Assembly: GCF_017309385.1 (NCBI RefSeq)
Contig: NZ_JAFJMJ010000003.1
Coordinates: 992,001 to 1,056,000, forward strand
Reading direction: 5' to 3'
Length of the DNA: 64,000 nucleotides
Source of the DNA: Amycolatopsis sp. 195334CR
GTDB taxonomy: Bacteria; Actinomycetota; Actinomycetes; Mycobacteriales; Pseudonocardiaceae
The notes beneath the pieces were generated by a model. That model was not told the DNA's origin. It made no database searches and saw nothing but the letters and a program-made list of their open reading frames with translations. The translations under genes were made by a program, and so were the position numbers. Of this stretch, positions 44,387 through 53,560 are shown one piece after another (within the stretch, counting starts at the first letter, position 1; each line of letters starts with the position of its first letter).

Positions 44387-44755
44387 GTGCGCGTGGGTCA
44401 CCCTGAGCTGAACATCGTGAACCCATTAGCGGCCATTGTGGAACGACGGCTGACCGAGCTCACCCGTTCGGCGGGCACCCACGACACGCAAGTCGCCGCG
44501 TGGGTAGCACGCCACGAAATCCCGGTTCTGGCCGAAGCATTGCGCGCGGTGCTCGCGGAGCACCGGATGGACGCCCGCGGGCGCTGTGTGGCCTGCCGCG
44601 GGCGCCGCTGGCGACAGTGGCGAAATCGTCACCCACCCGTGCCGTGTCGCGCTTTCGTGGCAGCGCGGCTCGCGCTCGGGGACGGCCTCCCGGCGGAAAT
44701 CACCCACCCGGCGCAACGCCGGAAGCACCGCAGGCGCCGGGCGGCGGGCGAGTAA
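44387..44755 (+). CDS. Hypothetical protein with CxxC motif, 122 residues
   Basis: Unrecognised. The GTG at 44387 has GGAGG seven bases ahead and supersedes the longer frame from 44270. The N-terminal half is helical (LTELTRSAGTHDTQVAAWVA; HEIPVLAEALRAVLAEHRMD); the middle has GRCVACRGRRWRQWR with CxxC, and another Cys at VPCRAF, so a metal-binding site is possible; the tail is Arg-rich. Located opposite the XRE/DUF397 unit, which may control it. Confidence 0.65.
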   Translation: MRVGHPELNIVNPLAAIVERRLTELTRSAGTHDTQVAAWVARHEIPVLAEALRAVLAEHRMDARGRCVACRGRRWRQWRNRHPPVPCRAFVAARLALGDGLPAEITHPAQRRKHRRRRAAGE

Positions 44756-44789
44756 GGGCCCGGGTCCACCGAGGACTCCGGGTACGCGC

Positions 44790-45695
44790 TCACAGCACGC
44801 GCAGCAGGCCCTCCTGGACCACGGTGGCGATGAGCGTGCCGTCGGCGGCGAAGAAGCGGCCGGTGGCCAGCGCGCGGGCGTTCGAGGCGGACGGCGACTC
44901 GGTGTCGTAGAGGAACCACTCGTCGGCCCGGAACGGGCGGTGGAACCACATCGCGTGGTCCAGGCTGGCGCCGAGCACCTTGTCCAGCTCCCAGTAGGCG
45001 CCGTGGCGGGCCAGCGGGGAGTCCAGCAGGGTCATGTCCGAGGCGTAGGCCAGCACGCAGACGTGCAGCAGCTGGTCGTCGGGCAGGGTGCCGTCGGCCC
45101 GCATCCAGACCTGGTTGCGGGTGGCCGGGGTGCCGGTGCCGCGGGTCACCCACGGCGGGTCGTTGACGTAACGCAGGTCGATCGGGCGCGGGCGGCTGTG
45201 CAGCTGCTCCAGCGCGGGGTAACCCTCGATGCGCTCCAGCACGGTCGGCAGCGACTCGGGCGCGGGCACGTCCGGCATCTCGTCGGCGTGCTCGATGCCG
45301 GCCTCGGCCTTCTGGAACGAGGCGGACAACGCGAAGATGGCCTTGCCGTGCTGGACCGCGACCACCCGGCGGGTGGTGAACGACCGGCCGTCGCGGATGC
45401 GGTCGACCTCGTAGACGATCGGCACCCGCGGGTCGCCACCGCGGATGAAGTAGGCGTGCAGCGAGTGGACCGTGCGCTCCGGCGGCACCGTGCGCCCGGC
45501 GGCGACCAGCGCCTGCCCGGCCACCTGCCCGCCGAACACCCGCACCGGCGAGTGCGGCGGGCTGACGCCGCGGAAGATGTTCTCTTCGATCCGCTCCAGG
45601 TCGAGCAGGGAGACCAGGCGGTCGAGCACCACCTGGCCGCCACGGGCGGCGTCGGTGTCGAGCTCGGTGGCGGCGGCGCGGGCGGCCTCAGTCAT
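44790..45695 (-). CDS. tesB: Acyl-CoA thioesterase II
   Basis: Double hot-dog thioesterase of 301 residues hydrolysing medium- to long-chain acyl-CoA. N-terminal hot-dog with VFGGQVAGQALVAAGRTV and HSLHAYFIRGGDP; C-terminal one with LLHVCVLAYASDMTLLDS and DHAMWFHRPFRADEWFLYD, carrying the Asp of the Asp-Thr/Ser-Gln triad. It follows the pyruvate kinase gene by 42 bases in the same direction; pykA-tesB order is the same in Mycobacterium tuberculosis (Rv1617-Rv1618). Confidence 0.95.
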   Translation of the reverse strand: MTEAARAAATELDTDAARGGQVVLDRLVSLLDLERIEENIFRGVSPPHSPVRVFGGQVAGQALVAAGRTVPPERTVHSLHAYFIRGGDPRVPIVYEVDRIRDGRSFTTRRVVAVQHGKAIFALSASFQKAEAGIEHADEMPDVPAPESLPTVLERIEGYPALEQLHSRPRPIDLRYVNDPPWVTRGTGTPATRNQVWMRADGTLPDDQLLHVCVLAYASDMTLLDSPLARHGAYWELDKVLGASLDHAMWFHRPFRADEWFLYDTESPSASNARALATGRFFAADGTLIATVVQEGLLRVL

Positions 45696-45737
45696 GCCCG
45701 AAACCCTAACCCGCCGCGACCCGCGCCCGGGCTGTGC

Positions 45738-47162
45738 TCAGGCGTGATCGTCTTCACCGAGGCGGTGGACGCGGATCAGGTTGGTCGACCCCACCGTGCC
45801 CGGCGGGGAACCGGCCACGATCACCACCAGGTCGCCCTGCTGGTAGCGGTCCATCTCCACCATCGCGTGGTCGACCTGCTGGATCATCTGGTCGGTGGAG
45901 CCCACCTTCGGCACGATCCGGGTGGCCGTGCCCCAGGTCAGCGCGAGCTGGCTGCGCACGCTCTCCTCCGGGGTGAAGGCCAGCAGCGGCAGCCGGGTGT
46001 GCAGGCGGGCCAGCCGCCGCACGGTGTCGCCGGACTGCGTGAAGGCGACCAGCGCCTTGGCGTTGAGGCGCTCCCCGATGTCGCGGGCGGCGTAGGAGAT
46101 CACGCCGCGCTTGGTCCTCGGCACGTGGCTCAGCGGCGGGACCTGCGGCGAGTCGGTCTCGACCGCCTGGATGATCCTGGCCATGGTCTCCACCGACTCG
46201 ACCGGGTAGCGGCCGACGCTGGTCTCCCCGGAGAGCATCACCGCGTCGGTGCCGTCGAGCACCGCGTTGGCCACGTCGGAGGCCTCGGCGCGGGTCGGCC
46301 GGGAGTTGCTGATCATCGAGTCGAGCATCTGGGTGGCCACGATCACCGGCTTGGCGTTCTCGCGGGCGATCTGGATGGCGCGCTTCTGCACCAGCGGGAC
46401 CTGCTCCAGCGGCAGCTCCACGCCCAGGTCGCCGCGGGCCACCATGACCCCGTCGAAGGCCAGCACGATGGCCTCGAGGTTGTAGACCGCCTCGGGCTTC
46501 TCCAGCTTGGCGATCACCGGGACGCGGCCCTTGCCGACCCGGTCCATCACCTGGTGCACCAGGTCGATGTCGGCGGGCGAGCGGACGAAGGACAGCGCCA
46601 CGAAGTCGACGCCCAGCTCCATCGCGAACTCGAGGTCCTCGATGTCCTTGTCGGACATGGCGGGCACGGACACGTCCATGCCGGGCAGCGAGACGCCCTT
46701 GTTGTTGCTGACCGGGCCGCCCTCGGTGACCTCGCAGACCACGTCCGGGCCGTCGACCTCCTTGACCACCAGGCCGACCTTGCCGTCGTCGACCAGCAGC
46801 CGGTCGCCCGGCTTGGCGTCGTTCGCCAGGCCCTTGTAGGTGGTGGAGACGCGCTCGTGGGTCCCGGCCACGTCCTCCACGGTGATCCGCACGATGTCGC
46901 CGTTGCGCCACTCGACCGGACCGCTGGCGAAGGTGCCCAGGCGGATCTTCGGGCCCTGCAGGTCGGCCAGGATGCCGACGGCGCGCCCGGTCTCCGCCGC
47001 CGCCGCGCGGACGACGTCGTAGACCTCCTTGTGGTCGCCGTGGCTTCCGTGGCTGAAGTTCATTCTCGCGACGTCCATCCCGGCGTCGACGAGGGCCCGC
47101 ACCTTCTCCGGGCTGGCGGTGGCGGGGCCAAGGGTACAAACGATCTTCGCGCGTCGGCTCAC
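45738..47162 (-). CDS. pyk: Pyruvate kinase
   Basis: Glycolytic enzyme of 474 residues, phosphoenolpyruvate + ADP to pyruvate + ATP. Seen: IVCTLGPATASPEKV (start of A domain), MNFSHGSHGDH with K+ and phosphate residues, ADLQGPKIRLG before the B domain, the signature VIAKLEKPEAV with catalytic Lys, MVARGDLGVELP and MLDSMISNSRPTRAEASDVA. C domain 345-474. GTG start. The next gene is tesB. No DasR box seen ahead of it, in contrast to phosphofructokinase. Confidence 0.97.
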   Translation of the reverse strand: MSRRAKIVCTLGPATASPEKVRALVDAGMDVARMNFSHGSHGDHKEVYDVVRAAAAETGRAVGILADLQGPKIRLGTFASGPVEWRNGDIVRITVEDVAGTHERVSTTYKGLANDAKPGDRLLVDDGKVGLVVKEVDGPDVVCEVTEGGPVSNNKGVSLPGMDVSVPAMSDKDIEDLEFAMELGVDFVALSFVRSPADIDLVHQVMDRVGKGRVPVIAKLEKPEAVYNLEAIVLAFDGVMVARGDLGVELPLEQVPLVQKRAIQIARENAKPVIVATQMLDSMISNSRPTRAEASDVANAVLDGTDAVMLSGETSVGRYPVESVETMARIIQAVETDSPQVPPLSHVPRTKRGVISYAARDIGERLNAKALVAFTQSGDTVRRLARLHTRLPLLAFTPEESVRSQLALTWGTATRIVPKVGSTDQMIQQVDHAMVEMDRYQQGDLVVIVAGSPPGTVGSTNLIRVHRLGEDDHA

Positions 47163-47272
47163 GTTCAGACAGCGTAGACCCTCGAGGCGGCTACGTCTTT
47201 ACCGATCCCGAGACCGATTCAACCTGTTTCTTTCCGTGTTCGCTCAGTAGTAACCCTTTGTATGCTCCAGCG

Positions 47273-48373
47273 GTGCGGAAGGCCGTGGTGGTCCTGCTCA
47301 GCGGTGCCCTCGTGGCCTGCGCCCCGGCCCCGATCCCGGCTCCGCCGGCGTGGTCGGAACTCACCCCGCCGTCGCCAGGGGCACGCGTGCTCGGTATCAC
47401 CGGATCGGGTGAGGAGATCCTGCTCACCGGCTCGGTCCCCGGCCCGGACGGCCGCTCCCCCGCCGCCTGGCTCGGCACCCCGGAGGCGGGCTGGCGCGCG
47501 CTGCCGCTGCACACCGGTGGCGGTTACGGCGCCCAGGCCGAACTGGTCGAACCGTCGGCGGGCGGCGGCAGGCTGCTCGCGCTCGGCCGCGCGTACGGCG
47601 GGGCGCACGGCAACGCGCGGCTGACCATCTGGTCCGGCGACCCGACCGGGCTGACCGACCACCCGCAGCCGTTCGAACTGCTCGGCGGGCCGCGGGCGAT
47701 GGCGGTGAACGGCACCGCGACCACACCAGGGGCCTCCGTGCTCTCCGGGCAGTGGGAGCACCCGGCCGCCGGGGCCGGTGCCGCGGTGTGGGTCTACTCG
47801 GACGGTCAGGCCTGGTCCCGGCTCGACGAGGCGCGGGCGCTGCTCAGCTCCCCCGGCGCGCCGACCCGCGCGCTCGGCGTGGCCGCGACCGGACCGGGCT
47901 TCACCGCGGTCGGCGACGTGCGCGCGGACCGGCGGTTCTCCCCGTTGGTCTGGACCTCCGGGAACGGCCGTGACTGGCAACGCGCCGACCTCCCGCGGCC
48001 CGCCGATTCCGGTGACGTCAGCGCCTCGCGGATCGCGTGCACGGAGTCGGCCTGCGTGGCGACCGGACTGTCCCGATCGAACACCGGCCCGCAGCGCCTC
48101 GCGTGCTGGCACGGCAGCGGCGGCACCTGGTCGCTGACCGGCGGCCCGGACCTCGATCCCGCGCAGCTGCCCGAAATCACCGGCCTCGCCTTCGACGGCG
48201 AGCACGTGCTCACCACCGGCGAACTCGGCGGCCACGCTCGCTTGTGGACCGGGTGCGGGGTCGACCGGCCGCTGCCCGAACCGGCCACGCGGGCCGTCGC
48301 CCGGCCGCTCGGCGACCGGATCCTGGTGTCCACCGGCGAAAAGCTGTGGCTCAGCGCCGGGGCAGCTCACTGA
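47273..48373 (+). CDS. Putative lipoprotein with beta-propeller-like domain
   Basis: Protein of 366 residues beginning with a lipoprotein signal (VVVLLSGALVAC, lipobox Cys 16) and a Pro-rich linker. The remainder is a series of beta-blade-like repeats: LLGGPRAMAVNGT, VWVYSDGQAWSRL, PLVWTSGNGRDWQRADL, which resemble exo-alpha-sialidase/BNR or quinoprotein-type propellers. Start GTG 47273 chosen so that the charged KAV.. start leads into the signal; TTG 47258 is possible. Divergent from pyk; 23 bases overlap the converging DUF2461 gene. Function unknown, cell-surface. Confidence 0.75.
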   Translation: MRKAVVVLLSGALVACAPAPIPAPPAWSELTPPSPGARVLGITGSGEEILLTGSVPGPDGRSPAAWLGTPEAGWRALPLHTGGGYGAQAELVEPSAGGGRLLALGRAYGGAHGNARLTIWSGDPTGLTDHPQPFELLGGPRAMAVNGTATTPGASVLSGQWEHPAAGAGAAVWVYSDGQAWSRLDEARALLSSPGAPTRALGVAATGPGFTAVGDVRADRRFSPLVWTSGNGRDWQRADLPRPADSGDVSASRIACTESACVATGLSRSNTGPQRLACWHGSGGTWSLTGGPDLDPAQLPEITGLAFDGEHVLTTGELGGHARLWTGCGVDRPLPEPATRAVARPLGDRILVSTGEKLWLSAGAAH

Positions 48374-49016
48374 CGCCGACGTGGTCGCGGGCCCACTCGT
48401 TGAACGCGCGCACCTGCCGCCACGACCTGCGGACCCGGTCGAGGCAGCCGCGTTCGTGCAGGGTGTCGTCCGGTTCCCAGAGCTTCACCGCGTAGAGCGA
48501 CTTGTGCCGCAGCAGGTCGATGCGCGGGTGGTCGGCGTCGTAGCCGCGTGGTTTGGTCTTCAGCGCCTCACCCTTGAGCTCCCAGCCCTGTTTGCGCAGC
48601 TTGGCCAGGATGCGCTCCAGCTCGGGGCCGTGCGGTTCGGTGTCCACCGCGCGCCGGAAGGTCGCCAGCTGGTCGGTGGCCAGGTGGAAGCAGCCGCCGC
48701 CGACGCGCAGCCCGGCCGAGCTGACCTCCACGTAGTACGCGCCCCCGCCGCGGCCCTGCTCGATCACCCCGCCGCAGTGCGTCTTGTACGGGCGCTTGTC
48801 CTTGGCGAAGCGCACGTCGCGGTGCGGCCGGAACACCTTGCCCTTGCCGAAGCCGTCGGAGAACTCCGCGTCCAGCTCGGTGAGCAGCGCCTCCATCGGC
48901 GCGCGCACGTCCTCGCGGTAGGTGCGGAGGTTGTCCTCCCAGTACGGCTTCGAGTTGTCGACCAGCAGTCCGTCGTAGAAGTCGATCGCGTATTCGCCGA
49001 AGCCCGTGAACGTCAC
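48351..49016 (-). CDS. DUF2461 protein
   Basis: Protein of 221 residues. N-terminal FTGFGEYAIDFYDGLLVDNS, central RPHRDVRFAKDKRPYKTHCG and GGGAYYVEVSSAGLRVGGG with ATDQLATFRRAV are characteristic of DUF2461 (TIGR02453). Cytoplasmic; function unknown. GTG start. The terminator at 49048 separates it from the chitinase gene upstream, so it has its own promoter in the ~80 bases between. Confidence 0.9.
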   Translation of the reverse strand: MTFTGFGEYAIDFYDGLLVDNSKPYWEDNLRTYREDVRAPMEALLTELDAEFSDGFGKGKVFRPHRDVRFAKDKRPYKTHCGGVIEQGRGGGAYYVEVSSAGLRVGGGCFHLATDQLATFRRAVDTEPHGPELERILAKLRKQGWELKGEALKTKPRGYDADHPRIDLLRHKSLYAVKLWEPDDTLHERGCLDRVRRSWRQVRAFNEWARDHVGVSELPRR

Positions 49017-49047
49017 CCGCGCACCCTAATCGCTACCCACGACAGAA

Positions 49048-49079
49048 AGCGGGCGGGGAACTCGGTTTCCCCGCCCGCT
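49048..49079 (-). terminator. Terminator after the chitinase gene
   Basis: Arms AGCGGGCGGGGAA (49048-49060) and TTCCCCGCCCGCT (49067-49079), loop CTCGGT, 18 bases past the chitinase stop on the minus strand. Confidence 0.8.
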
Positions 49080-49097
49080 CCTCGGCTACCGCCACTG

Positions 49098-50345
<1,248 letters not shown>

Positions 50346-50403
50346 CGGTGTCCTCCGTGAGCCCGGCGGTGCCACGGTGCACCGCTCGATCCCGTCACGC
50401 TAA

Positions 50404-50419
50404 ATGGGTCTAGACCAAT
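50404..50419. promoter_or_regulatory. DasR-responsive element (dre) 1 upstream of chitinase
   Basis: ATGGGTCTAGACCAAT contains the perfect palindrome GGTCTAGACC of the DasR consensus TGGTCTAGACCA. Confidence 0.8.
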
Positions 50420-50424
50420 CCGTC

Positions 50425-50440
50425 AATGGTTCAGACCACG
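50425..50440. promoter_or_regulatory. DasR-responsive element (dre) 2 upstream of chitinase
   Basis: AATGGTTCAGACCACG, core TGGTTCAGACCA, differs from the DasR consensus by swapping central bases. Centre 21 bases (two helical turns) from element 1, on the same DNA face. Confidence 0.65.
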
Positions 50441-50548
50441 GTTCGCTGAGTTGCCGGACCCGGCTACCGGGGGTCACCGGGCGGCCCGGCGGGGGCACTG
50501 GATCGGCCTAGCGGCACCCTGTGCGCAGACGGCGGGAAGGAGACCGGG

Positions 50549-51991
50549 TTGGTCAAGGTGGACGGACGCACGCTGCGCTGCGCGGACGTGCTGGCGGTGG
50601 CGGGGACCGAGGGCGCGCTGGAGGTCGAAGTCGAGCCGGGCGCGCTGGCAGCGGCCGCGAAGGCGTGGGAGCTGGCCGAGGAGCTGAGCACGCGGCGCGT
50701 GGTCTACGGCCGCACCACCGGCGTCGGCGCGAACAAGGACGACACGGTGGCCGGGGAGCACTCCACCGACCACGGCCTGCGCCTGCTGCGCAGCCACGCC
50801 GGCGGCAGCGGCGAGCTGATGCCGGACGGGCAGGTCCGGGCGATGATGCTGATCCGGCTGAACCAGTTGCTGGCCGGGCGCGCCGGGATCGCCACCGGGC
50901 TGATCGAAGCGCTGGCGAACGCGCTGCGGGCGGGCGCGCTGCCGGTGGTGCACCGGCTCGGCGCGATCGGCACCGGTGACCTGGCGCCGCTGGCGGAAAC
51001 CGGGCTCGCGCTGGCCGGGGAACGCCCGTGGCGCCGCGGTGGCGTGGCGCCGGTGGCCGTCCAGGCGGGCGACGCGCTGGCGTTCATGAGCAGCAACGCC
51101 GCCACGCTGGCCGAGGCCGTGCTGGCCACCCTCGAACTGGACACGCTGACCAAGGCCAGCCACGCGGTCACCGCGCTGACCTACGTCGCGCTCGACGGCA
51201 ATCCCGAGGCGTACGCGACGGCGGTGCACGAAGCGCGGCCGCACGCCGGTCAGGTCGCGTGCGCGGCCGACCTGCGGCGCCTGCTCGGCATGGAGAGCGC
51301 GCCCGCGCCGGGCCGCCGGATCCAGGACCCGTTCGGGCTGCGTGCCTTCCCCCAGGTGCAGGGACCCGCGCTGGACGCGCTGCACCACCTGCGGAACGTG
51401 CTGGCGGTCGAGATCAACGCCGGGACCGAGAACCCGATGATCTGCGTGCCGGAGGGCGACGCCTACCACCACGCGCACTTCCACACCGCGTACGTCTCCT
51501 CGGCGCTGGACCAGGCGCGGGCGACCGTGCACCAGGTGGCCGAACTGTCGGCGGCGCGGCTGGGCGACCTGGTCGAGCCGGACTTCACCGGGCTGCGGCC
51601 GTTCCTCGCCGACGGTCCGGCTGGCAGTTCCGGCGTGATGATCCTGGAGTACGTCGCGCACGACGCGCTGACCGAACTGCGGCAGGCGGCGCTGCCGGTG
51701 ACGCTGGGCAGCGCGGTCGTGTCGCGCGGGCTGGAGGACCACGCGAGCTTCTCCACCCAGGCCGCGCGGGCGACCACCGCGGCCTGCCGGGCCTACCGGC
51801 AGCTGCTGGCGTGCGAGCTGGTCGCCGCGGTGCGGGCCCTGCGCATGCGGCGGGCGGACCTGGTGGACATCCCGGTGCGGGCGGCCTTCGACACGGCGGG
51901 CGCGGTACTCGACCCCAGCACCGCGGACCGGCCGCTGACCGAGGACGTCGCGGCCGCCGCCACCGTCCTGGACGCCCTCGCCCGCATCTGA
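50549..51991 (+). CDS. Atypical aromatic amino acid/histidine ammonia-lyase family protein
   Basis: Protein of 480 residues with the fold of MIO-dependent lyases. The catalytic-loop Tyr is present (VVYGRTTGVGANKDD, ~residue 53). The sequence forming the MIO group is GAIGTGDLAPLAE: Gly-Thr-Gly in place of Ala-Ser-Gly. The conserved YSLRC-type Tyr is replaced: DPFGLRAFPQ (Phe, ~262). ENPMI and the C-terminal core are kept. Such variants exist in Actinobacteria; whether they form MIO and deaminate histidine, phenylalanine or something else is unclear. TTG start with AAGGAG ahead. Divergent from the chitinase; the two DasR elements lie between and could affect both. Confidence 0.78.
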   Translation: MVKVDGRTLRCADVLAVAGTEGALEVEVEPGALAAAAKAWELAEELSTRRVVYGRTTGVGANKDDTVAGEHSTDHGLRLLRSHAGGSGELMPDGQVRAMMLIRLNQLLAGRAGIATGLIEALANALRAGALPVVHRLGAIGTGDLAPLAETGLALAGERPWRRGGVAPVAVQAGDALAFMSSNAATLAEAVLATLELDTLTKASHAVTALTYVALDGNPEAYATAVHEARPHAGQVACAADLRRLLGMESAPAPGRRIQDPFGLRAFPQVQGPALDALHHLRNVLAVEINAGTENPMICVPEGDAYHHAHFHTAYVSSALDQARATVHQVAELSAARLGDLVEPDFTGLRPFLADGPAGSSGVMILEYVAHDALTELRQAALPVTLGSAVVSRGLEDHASFSTQAARATTAACRAYRQLLACELVAAVRALRMRRADLVDIPVRAAFDTAGAVLDPSTADRPLTEDVAAAATVLDALARI

Positions 51992-51997
51992 GCCAAT

Positions 51998-52050
51998 GCT
52001 ATGAGTGGGGCATTACTTGCGTTGATTGCAAGTAATGCCCCACTCATAGC
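51998..52050. repeat. Palindromic repeat, family B copy 2
   Basis: 53 bases identical to 10052-10104: 23-base arms 51998-52020 and 52028-52050, loop GTTGATT. Lies between two converging stop codons (51991 and 52060), suited to terminate both. Confidence 0.93.
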
Positions 52051-52059
52051 GTTCGAGCC

Positions 52060-53085
52060 TCAGCCGAAGAAGACTTCGGCTTCCTCGTAGCGGGAGGACG
52101 GGACCGTCTTCAGCTCGGCCGTGGCCTCCGCGAGCTTCACGCGCACGATGTCGGTGCCCTTGAGCGCGACCATCACGCCGAAGTCGCCGTCGGCCACCGC
52201 GTCGACGGCCTGCAGGCCGAACCGGGTGGCGAGCACGCGGTCGTAGGCGGTCGGGATGCCGCCGCGCTGGGTGTGCCCGAGCACCACCGCGCGCGACTCC
52301 TTGCCGGTGCGCTCGGCGATCTCCTCGGCCAGCCAGGTGCCGACGCCGCCGAGCCGCACGTGCCCGAACGCGTCCTTCTCGCCCGAGTGCAGCACCTCGG
52401 CCCCGCCCTCGGGCATGGCGCCCTCGGCGACCACGATGATCGGCGCGAACTGGCGCTCGAACCGCCGCTCCACCCACTCGACGACCTTCTCCACCGAGAA
52501 CGGCCGCTCCGGCACCAGGATCACGTTCGCGCCACCGGCCAGGCCCGAGTGCAGCGCGATCCAGCCCGCGTGCCGCCCCATCACCTCGACCACCAGCGCG
52601 CGGTGGTGCGACTCGGCGGTGGTGCGCAGCCGGTCGATCGACTCGGTGGCGATGTGCACCGCGGTGTCGAAGCCGAAGGTGTAGTCGGTGGCGCCGAGGT
52701 CGTTGTCGATGGTCTTGGGCACGCCGACCACGCCGATGCCGTCGTCGGTCAGCTTCTTCGCCACGCCGAGGGTGTCCTCGCCGCCGATCGCGATCAGCGC
52801 GTCCACGCCCTGGTCGGCGAGCACGCCGCGGATCTGCTCGACCCCGCCCTCGGTCTTGTACGGGTTGGTCCGCGAGGACCCGAGAATGGTGCCGCCCCTG
52901 GTCAGGATCTCCTCGACGTCGTCGAGGCCCAGCGGCCTGCTGTTGCCGGTCATCGGGCCCTGCCAGCCGCTCCGGAACCCGACGATCTCCCAGCCATGGA
53001 CCTCGATGCCCTTGCGGACCACCGCACGGATCACCGCGTTCAGCCCGGGGCAGTCGCCGCCACCGGTCAGCACACCGACTCGCAT
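52060..53085 (-). CDS. pfp: 6-phosphofructokinase, probably diphosphate-dependent
   Basis: Fructose 6-phosphate to fructose 1,6-bisphosphate, 341 residues. Start VGVLTGGGDCPGLNAVIRAV; donor-site motif AIGGEDTLGVA and PKTIDNDL. In Escherichia coli numbering position 104 is Asp (GGEDT, not GGDGS) and 124 is Lys (PKTIDND, not PGTIDND), the pair associated with diphosphate as donor. The whole sequence is close to my memory of the Amycolatopsis methanolica PPi enzyme. An ATP-dependent actinobacterial group-III enzyme is the alternative. A perfect DasR palindrome lies 89 bases upstream. It converges on the lyase with palindrome B between. Confidence 0.88.
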   Translation of the reverse strand: MRVGVLTGGGDCPGLNAVIRAVVRKGIEVHGWEIVGFRSGWQGPMTGNSRPLGLDDVEEILTRGGTILGSSRTNPYKTEGGVEQIRGVLADQGVDALIAIGGEDTLGVAKKLTDDGIGVVGVPKTIDNDLGATDYTFGFDTAVHIATESIDRLRTTAESHHRALVVEVMGRHAGWIALHSGLAGGANVILVPERPFSVEKVVEWVERRFERQFAPIIVVAEGAMPEGGAEVLHSGEKDAFGHVRLGGVGTWLAEEIAERTGKESRAVVLGHTQRGGIPTAYDRVLATRFGLQAVDAVADGDFGVMVALKGTDIVRVKLAEATAELKTVPSSRYEEAEVFFG

Positions 53086-53173
53086 CAGACTCAGACCTCC
53101 GCTTGCCTGCTTTGTCTTGGGTCACACATCCGGCGCCAGCGTAGCGGTAGCGGACTTGATCGGTGCAGCAGCT

Positions 53174-53187
53174 ATGGTCTAGACCAT
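53174..53187. promoter_or_regulatory. DasR-responsive element upstream of phosphofructokinase
   Basis: ATGGTCTAGACCAT, a perfect 14-base palindrome containing the full DasR core TGGTCTAGACCA. Positioned 89 bases ahead of the phosphofructokinase start. Confidence 0.82.
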
Positions 53188-53400
53188 CGTAGCGGGCGGG
53201 CCTGGGCGGTTCCACCTGCTCGCGGCGAGTGCCGCCGCCGGGCCGTTCGTCGTGCTGATGGGGCAGGTGGGCGCCGGTGAGCTGGCCTGGCCGACCGCGC
53301 TCCCGCGCTGACCGGCGACGGGCTCGGCGTCCCCGTCGGTTTCGGCACTGTTGGCCTGCTGTTCACCGCGGCTGTTCGCCGGGCGGTGATCGGGGCTGTG
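53188..53400 (+). pseudogene. Possible frameshifted remnant of a small membrane protein
   Basis: A frame from 53189 reads RFHLLAASAAAGPFVVLMGQ and onwards to LAWPTALPR then stops (TGA 53309-53311); the +1 frame continues as LTGDGLGVPVGFGTVGLLFT and AAVRRAVIGAVLA. Both parts are hydrophobic helices with no start codon at the left end. It could equally be non-coding promoter DNA for the DAHP synthase leader. Confidence 0.25.
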
Positions 53401-53413
53401 CTAGCTTCGTGGC

Positions 53414-53482
53414 GTGCGGCGCTCGTATTTTTGGTTTAGCAGGCCGGCCCCGGGTGGGCCGGTCGGCGACGCCGTGCGCTGA
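53414..53482 (+). CDS. Aromatic leader peptide of DAHP synthase (22 residues)
   Basis: GTG CGG CGC TCG TAT TTT TGG TTT AGC ...: peptide VRRSYFWFSRPAPGG..., ending at TGA 53480-53482. Residues 5-8 are Tyr-Phe-Trp-Phe, all three end-products of the pathway begun by the next gene. No ribosome site is seen, but TAGCTT (53402-53407), a fair -10 box, lies six bases ahead, so translation may be leaderless. Known: actinobacterial DAHP synthase genes can carry leaders with a Trp-Phe-Ser motif; this one has WFS. Stalling at these codons when aromatics are scarce would change folding of the hairpins at 53444 and 53495. Confidence 0.75.
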   Translation: MRRSYFWFSRPAPGGPVGDAVR

Positions 53483-53518
53483 CCTTCCACCCTTCGAGCC
53501 GGTTTCCCAGCCGGCTCG
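53444..53518 (+). promoter_or_regulatory. Attenuator hairpins ahead of DAHP synthase
   Basis: Hairpin 1: CCGGCCC (53444-53450) with GGGCCGG (53456-53462), seven bases after the Tyr-Phe-Trp-Phe codons, inside the leader ORF. Hairpin 2: CGAGCCGG (53495-53502) with CCGGCTCG (53511-53518), after the leader stop. CCGG-rich arms allow alternative pairing between the two. Confidence 0.55.
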
Positions 53519-53560
53519 GGCGGAGTGCGATCGGGCGGCTGGGCCGAAAGGACCCCCGTC

